From Candidatus Coprovivens excrementavium (GTDB taxonomy: Bacteria; Bacillota_I; Bacilli_A; RF39; UBA660): 64,000 nt of DNA. Location: NCBI GenBank assembly GCA_944363975.1, contig CALVVU010000001.1, forward strand, positions 248,001-312,000, in the 5' to 3' direction. The translations under genes and the position numbers were made by a program. The notes beneath the pieces are model-generated. The model was not told the origin of the DNA. It ran no database searches and saw only the letters and a list, made by a program, of their open reading frames with translations. Position 1 is the stretch's first letter. The number at the start of each line of letters is the position of its first letter. Shown piece after piece: positions 60,903-64,000 of this stretch.

Positions 60903-61813
60903 ATCTTTAAATACTTCCTTACTGTTATATAACTACCAAACATACCAACTAATGATCCAATAATTAGCAAAGCAATAGATGTATAAAAGACAAATGGTAT
61001 TGGAGTTATCATTCTTATATAATTTGTAAATAAATGTCCCTCTAATTTATCAAATGCAAATATATATCCCCATATTGTTGCTAACATAGGAATTATTGAA
61101 CCAATCATTCCTAGAAATAGACCTTCTATTACAAACGGTAATTTAATAGTGAAATTGCTTGTTCCTACTAGGCGCATTATTTCAATTTCATTTTTACGAG
61201 CGAAGATAGTTAATTTTATTGTGTTACAAATTAAGAAAGTAGTAACAACAATTAAACCAATAATTATAACAATCGTTACTTTTTCAACAACGTCAAATAG
61301 AGGAATCATATTATCAACAACATCTTCACTATACTTAACATTTGTTACCTTTTCTATTTTTTCTAAAGTAGTAGCTGTTTCTTCTAAGTCTTCAACATTT
61401 TTGACAGATATAATAAATTCTGATTCTAATGGATTTGTTTCTTCTGTCCAATTTTCCATAATAGAATACAATGATGAACTTTTATCTGTGTTTTTCATTG
61501 TTTCTTCTTTAATCTCTTCTTTATCTTTAAAGATTAATTCGTCACTTTTGACATTTTTAATTTCTAAAATTTTACTTCTTATTGAACTTATATCTTCTTC
61601 AGTAGCTGTTTTGTCAACAAAAACTATTATAGTTAAAGTATTTTCAATATCTCTTGTAAAATTATTAACATTAGCTGAGAAAATAATAGCTAGAGCAACA
61701 ATTATTAAAGTAATTGTAGTACAAATAATGGAAGCAGCACTTAAACTAAAATTACGAAATATGCTTTTTATAGCATTGGCAATATTACGTCTAAATATTC
61801 TTATTGCTTTCAT
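60899..61813 (-). CDS. ftsX: Cell-division ABC transporter-like permease FtsX
   Basis: The 304-residue protein has a cytoplasmic N-terminus, four transmembrane helices (about residues 22-46, 174-200, 220-246 and 268-292) and an extracytoplasmic loop (about 50-170) between the first two. RRNIANAIKSIFRNFSLSAAS and ARKNEIEIMRLVGTSN are family hallmarks. The loop is the likely contact for the M23 protein. Its start overlaps ftsE by 23 bases. Confidence 0.95.
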   Translation of the reverse strand: MKAIRIFRRNIANAIKSIFRNFSLSAASIICTTITLIIVALAIIFSANVNNFTRDIENTLTIIVFVDKTATEEDISSIRSKILEIKNVKSDELIFKDKEEIKEETMKNTDKSSSLYSIMENWTEETNPLESEFIISVKNVEDLEETATTLEKIEKVTNVKYSEDVVDNMIPLFDVVEKVTIVIIIGLIVVTTFLICNTIKLTIFARKNEIEIMRLVGTSNFTIKLPFVIEGLFLGMIGSIIPMLATIWGYIFAFDKLEGHLFTNYIRMITPIPFVFYTSIALLIIGSLVGMFGSYITVRKYLKI

Positions 61814-62501
61814 CGGCTGTGTAACTTCCTTTCTTTGAATCTGATGTTAAAACACCATTTTCAAGTGTTATAACTCTTTTTTTCATTGAGTTAACGATAT
61901 CTTTGTCATGAGTTACCATAACAACAGTAGTTCCCATATCTTTATTAATACTATTTATTACTTTAATAATTTCTTTTGATGTTTTAGGATCAAGATTACC
62001 AGTAGGTTCATCACATATTAATAATTTAGGTTCGTTAACGATAGCTCGTGCTATGCAAACTCTTTGTTGTTCACCACCTGATAATTCGTTTGGAAAACTT
62101 CGTGTTTTTTCTTTAAGTCCAACACGATCTAAAGCTTTAAGAACACGCGATTTAATGATATTTCCTTTCATTCCTAAATTTTCTAATCCAAATGCAACAT
62201 TTTCATAAACTGTTAATTTTGGTAATAATTTAAAGTCTTGGAATACTATTCCTAATTTTCTTCTTAATTTATATACTCGACTATTATATAATTTAGCAAC
62301 ATTTATTCCACCTACCATTACTTGACCTTTAGTAGGTTTTTCTTCACGATATAATAATTTTACTAAGGTTGATTTACCGCAACCAGAAGCACCAGTTACA
62401 AAGACAAATTCGCCTTTATCTATTGATAAAGTTAAATCAGCAATTGCTGTAACGCCATTTTTATATACTTTATAGCAATTTTTTATATCAATAAATTTCA
62501 T
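61791..62501 (-). CDS. ftsE: Cell-division ATP-binding protein FtsE
   Basis: The 236-residue protein has Walker A (VTGASGCGKSTLVKLL), the ABC signature ELSGGEQQRV, Walker B (LLICDEPTGNLD) and switch His (VVMVTHDKD). It couples ATP hydrolysis to FtsX. I chose ATG 62501, preceded by AAGGTGGT; a longer in-frame stretch begins at 62555 but lacks a good site and overlaps the promoter. Confidence 0.95.
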   Translation of the reverse strand: MKFIDIKNCYKVYKNGVTAIADLTLSIDKGEFVFVTGASGCGKSTLVKLLYREEKPTKGQVMVGGINVAKLYNSRVYKLRRKLGIVFQDFKLLPKLTVYENVAFGLENLGMKGNIIKSRVLKALDRVGLKEKTRSFPNELSGGEQQRVCIARAIVNEPKLLICDEPTGNLDPKTSKEIIKVINSINKDMGTTVVMVTHDKDIVNSMKKRVITLENGVLTSDSKKGSYTADESNKNI

Positions 62502-62523
62502 TATACACCACCTTATTGTACTT

Positions 62524-62532
62524 ATTATAACA
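62524..62532 (-). promoter_or_regulatory. Extended -10 of ftsEX
   Basis: Minus-strand TGTTATAAT lies 22 bases before the ftsE ATG. The upstream region TTTTTTT follows a weak hairpin (AAGGTG/ACCCTT, about 62535-62558) that may terminate the yitT transcript. Confidence 0.55.
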
Positions 62533-62558
62533 AAAAAACAAGGGTAAAAAAACACCTT

Positions 62559-63455
62559 TTACAAAAAAGGGAATTGCTCTTTACGTTGACCGCCGTAAAC
62601 TTCATAACAATCACTTATAATGAAAAAGGCTTCTGGATCTATTTTTTCAACAACACTTTTAAACATATAATAATCTTTCGTAGGAACTACGCACATTATT
62701 AAATTATTTTCTTCTTTGGTATATCCACCTTTAGTATGCATAATAGTATAACCGCTTTGTATTTCTTGGATAAAAGATGTTATTTCGTCAACTTTCTTAC
62801 TATGGATATAGAACATTTTACTATTAGATATACCAAGCATTATTTTATCAACTAAGAAACCGTTTATAGCTACTATGATTATTGAGTACACTGCATTATT
62901 TATACCAAATACAACTGCTCCAAAAGCAATTATTACGGCATAAATAATAAAAGACGCTGTTCCTGTTGGTATTTTTAGATATTTGTTAAATAGCTGAATA
63001 ATTATATCAGTACCACCTGTTGAAAAACCAATTTTATATAAAAAGCCATTGGCTGTCCCAAATAACAAGGCACTTATTATAACGACAATCAAAAAATTAT
63101 CAAATGCTAGATTTTCAGCTAGATGTAAGCAAGGCTCTTCAGTTAAAGAGACAAAAATCGGATATAATATTGATCCTATTATAGTTAAGCCTGTACTTTT
63201 AGGTCCTAAAAAGAAGAAACTTATTACTACTAGAATAATATTTGTAACAAAAATAAATATCGCAGGATTAATGTTTATTAAAGCATGAAGAATAGTAGCT
63301 ATACCACTAGTTCCTCCAATAGCAAGGTTATTATAAAGTAAAAAAGTATTATAATTAATGGCTAAAACTAAAACGCTAATTATGACTATTGCTAGACGTG
63401 ACCAAAAATTTTTTGAACTTACTTCATCAATTAATTCTTTGTAATTGAATTTCAT
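62559..63455 (-). CDS. YitT-family membrane protein
   Basis: The 298-residue protein has about five to six transmembrane helices (residues 20-210) and a C-terminal cytoplasmic DUF2179 domain (about 215-295). YitT motifs include NNLAIGGTSGIATIL, FLYKIGFSTGGTDII and IIIVAINGFLVDKI. The function of this family is unknown. I chose ATG 63455, seven bases after AGGTG. Confidence 0.88.
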   Translation of the reverse strand: MKFNYKELIDEVSSKNFWSRLAIVIISVLVLAINYNTFLLYNNLAIGGTSGIATILHALININPAIFIFVTNIILVVISFFFLGPKSTGLTIIGSILYPIFVSLTEEPCLHLAENLAFDNFLIVVIISALLFGTANGFLYKIGFSTGGTDIIIQLFNKYLKIPTGTASFIIYAVIIAFGAVVFGINNAVYSIIIVAINGFLVDKIMLGISNSKMFYIHSKKVDEITSFIQEIQSGYTIMHTKGGYTKEENNLIMCVVPTKDYYMFKSVVEKIDPEAFFIISDCYEVYGGQRKEQFPFL

Positions 63456-63525
63456 ACTTTTCACCTATTCTAATTATACTATATTTATATAAGTTTGCAT
63501 ATATTGTAAAGAGGTGAATTTATAA

Positions 63526-63885
63526 ATGAATGGTAACTATTATCAAAATCCAACATTCCCATCTTTAGATAATAAAGATAATGAAAAAAACTATCAATTT
63601 GAAGAAGGTTATCAAGCTGGTCAATTGTCTGATCTTCCAATGCAACAAAGTTATATTGAAAATATTCTAAGGCATAATAAAGGAAAAAAAGTTAAGGCTT
63701 ATGTCAGTTTTCCTGATTCTAAAGAGTGGAAAGATAAAATATTTGAAGGAACTATTGAACAAGCTGGTAGAGATCACTTGATAATTCGCGATCCAATGAA
63801 CGGACATTGGTATTTAATTTTAATGATTTATCTTGATTACGTAGAATTCGATGAAAAAATAGAATATACGGAGATTGTTTTTTAA
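63526..63885 (+). CDS. gerQ: GerQ-like spore coat protein
   Basis: The 119-residue protein has an Asn/Gln-rich N-terminus and a C-terminal half matching GerQ (YwdL). QSYIENILRHNKGKKVKAYV, GTIEQAGRDHLIIRDP and YLILMIYLDYVEFDEKI are shared features. In Bacillus GerQ is a spore coat protein that is cross-linked by transglutaminase and is needed for SleB-type germination. Its presence supports a sporulation program or a remnant. AGAGGTGAA lies before the ATG. Confidence 0.85.
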   Translation: MNGNYYQNPTFPSLDNKDNEKNYQFEEGYQAGQLSDLPMQQSYIENILRHNKGKKVKAYVSFPDSKEWKDKIFEGTIEQAGRDHLIIRDPMNGHWYLILMIYLDYVEFDEKIEYTEIVF

Positions 63886-63912
63886 AAAACTACACAAAGT
63901 GTAGTTTTTTAA
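63884..63912. terminator. Bidirectional terminator
   Basis: Stem ACTACAC/GTGTAGT flanked by six A and six T residues, between the gerQ-like gene and a convergent gene. Confidence 0.85.
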
Positions 63913-64000
63913 ATATATAAATAAAAATTTTTCTTTTCTTGACCAAGAGTGGTTGGTTCTCCATGACCTGGATATAAGATTATGTCATCATCATATTTTT
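63909..64000 (-). CDS. Metallo-beta-lactamase-fold hydrolase, C-terminal end
   Basis: Minus-strand codons to the window edge end in TAA (63909-63911). They read DDIILYPGHGEPTTLGQEKK, the terminal PGHG(P/E)xT motif of glyoxalase II-like hydrolases. Only 30 residues are visible; the rest of the gene lies beyond the window. Confidence 0.75.
   Translation of the reverse strand, partial: KYDDDIILYPGHGEPTTLGQEKKNFYLYI

Noticed and set aside
62502-62555. N-terminal extension of FtsE to 62555
   Set aside because: It would place the promoter inside the gene and add a Cys/Phe-rich segment not found in FtsE; ATG 62501 has a good ribosome site.
1-64000. UGA read as tryptophan, as in some Mollicutes
   Set aside because: Tryptophan is encoded by TGG throughout, and TGA ends several genes at the expected place, for example pgk and the gene ending at 6981.
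1-64000. Prophage, insertion sequence or integrative element
   Set aside because: I found no transposase, integrase or phage structural gene and no long inverted or direct repeats; the YdjI-like protein is called virion-core-like only by family name.

Overview
The window is AT-rich chromosomal DNA from a low-GC Gram-positive bacterium of the class Bacilli, probably an uncultured lineage near Erysipelotrichales, RF39 or other former Tenericutes. This placement is inference from gene content. The ribosomal operon order is Bacillus-like but lacks rpmD (L30) between rpsE and rplO and lacks map between adk and infA. S14 is the zinc type, pheST has a T-box leader, and the tmRNA tag ends in AFA as in Mollicutes. 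TGA acts as a stop codon. The cell has a wall: FtsEX with an M23 hydrolase, an NlpC/P60 hydrolase and LysM repeats. A Spo0A homologue and a GerQ-like protein suggest sporulation or a remnant of it.

Layout. 1-8.7 kb: a membrane-stress cluster resembling Bacillus ydjGHI (TFIIB-type zinc-ribbon membrane protein, TPM protein, Tim44-like zinc-ribbon proteins, SPFH/YdjI protein), interrupted by an opposed block with a SipW-type signal peptidase and two small membrane-anchored proteins. 8.7-17.3 kb, mostly minus strand: DUF3006 protein with a ComEC-like beta-lactamase-fold protein, a phosphoesterase, tRNA-Cys, several poorly characterised membrane proteins and a HipA-like putative pseudokinase. 17.4-22.6 kb: a degenerate tRNA-Thr(UGU), a membrane-tethered XRE regulator, an arylsulfotransferase with a thioredoxin-fold lipoprotein, tRNA-Thr(CGU), a zinc alcohol dehydrogenase and tmRNA. 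22.7-26.3 kb: a J-domain-like membrane protein and a Cys-rich repeat surface protein. 26.3-35.4 kb: CPBP protease, T-box-pheST, a membrane protein, a DUF1292-like protein and a long coiled-coil protein. 35.4-48.9 kb: the S10-spc-alpha operon from rpsJ to rplQ. 48.9-56.0 kb: glycolytic genes (nucleoside kinase, gap, pgk, tpiA, a Spo0A-like regulator, a GpmI homologue). 56.1-64 kb: NlpC/P60 protein, yvcK-whiA, ftsEX with an M23 peptidase, a YitT protein, a gerQ-like gene and the end of a beta-lactamase-fold hydrolase gene.

The strongest unexplained signals are these. A roughly 150-bp array of CGACA-type sites upstream of yvcK-whiA is spaced in multiples of 10 bp and resembles tandem Spo0A (0A) boxes, although WhiA is an alternative. 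A Spo0A-like gene with an eroded receiver sits inside the glycolytic cluster and has its own 0A-like box. The GpmI homologue has lost several catalytic residues. The tRNA-Thr(UGU) has lost conserved tertiary-contact bases. An arylsulfotransferase is paired with a thioredoxin-like lipoprotein. Many promoters share an extended -10 element of the form TGnTATAAT. All family calls come from reading motifs by eye; no searches were run.
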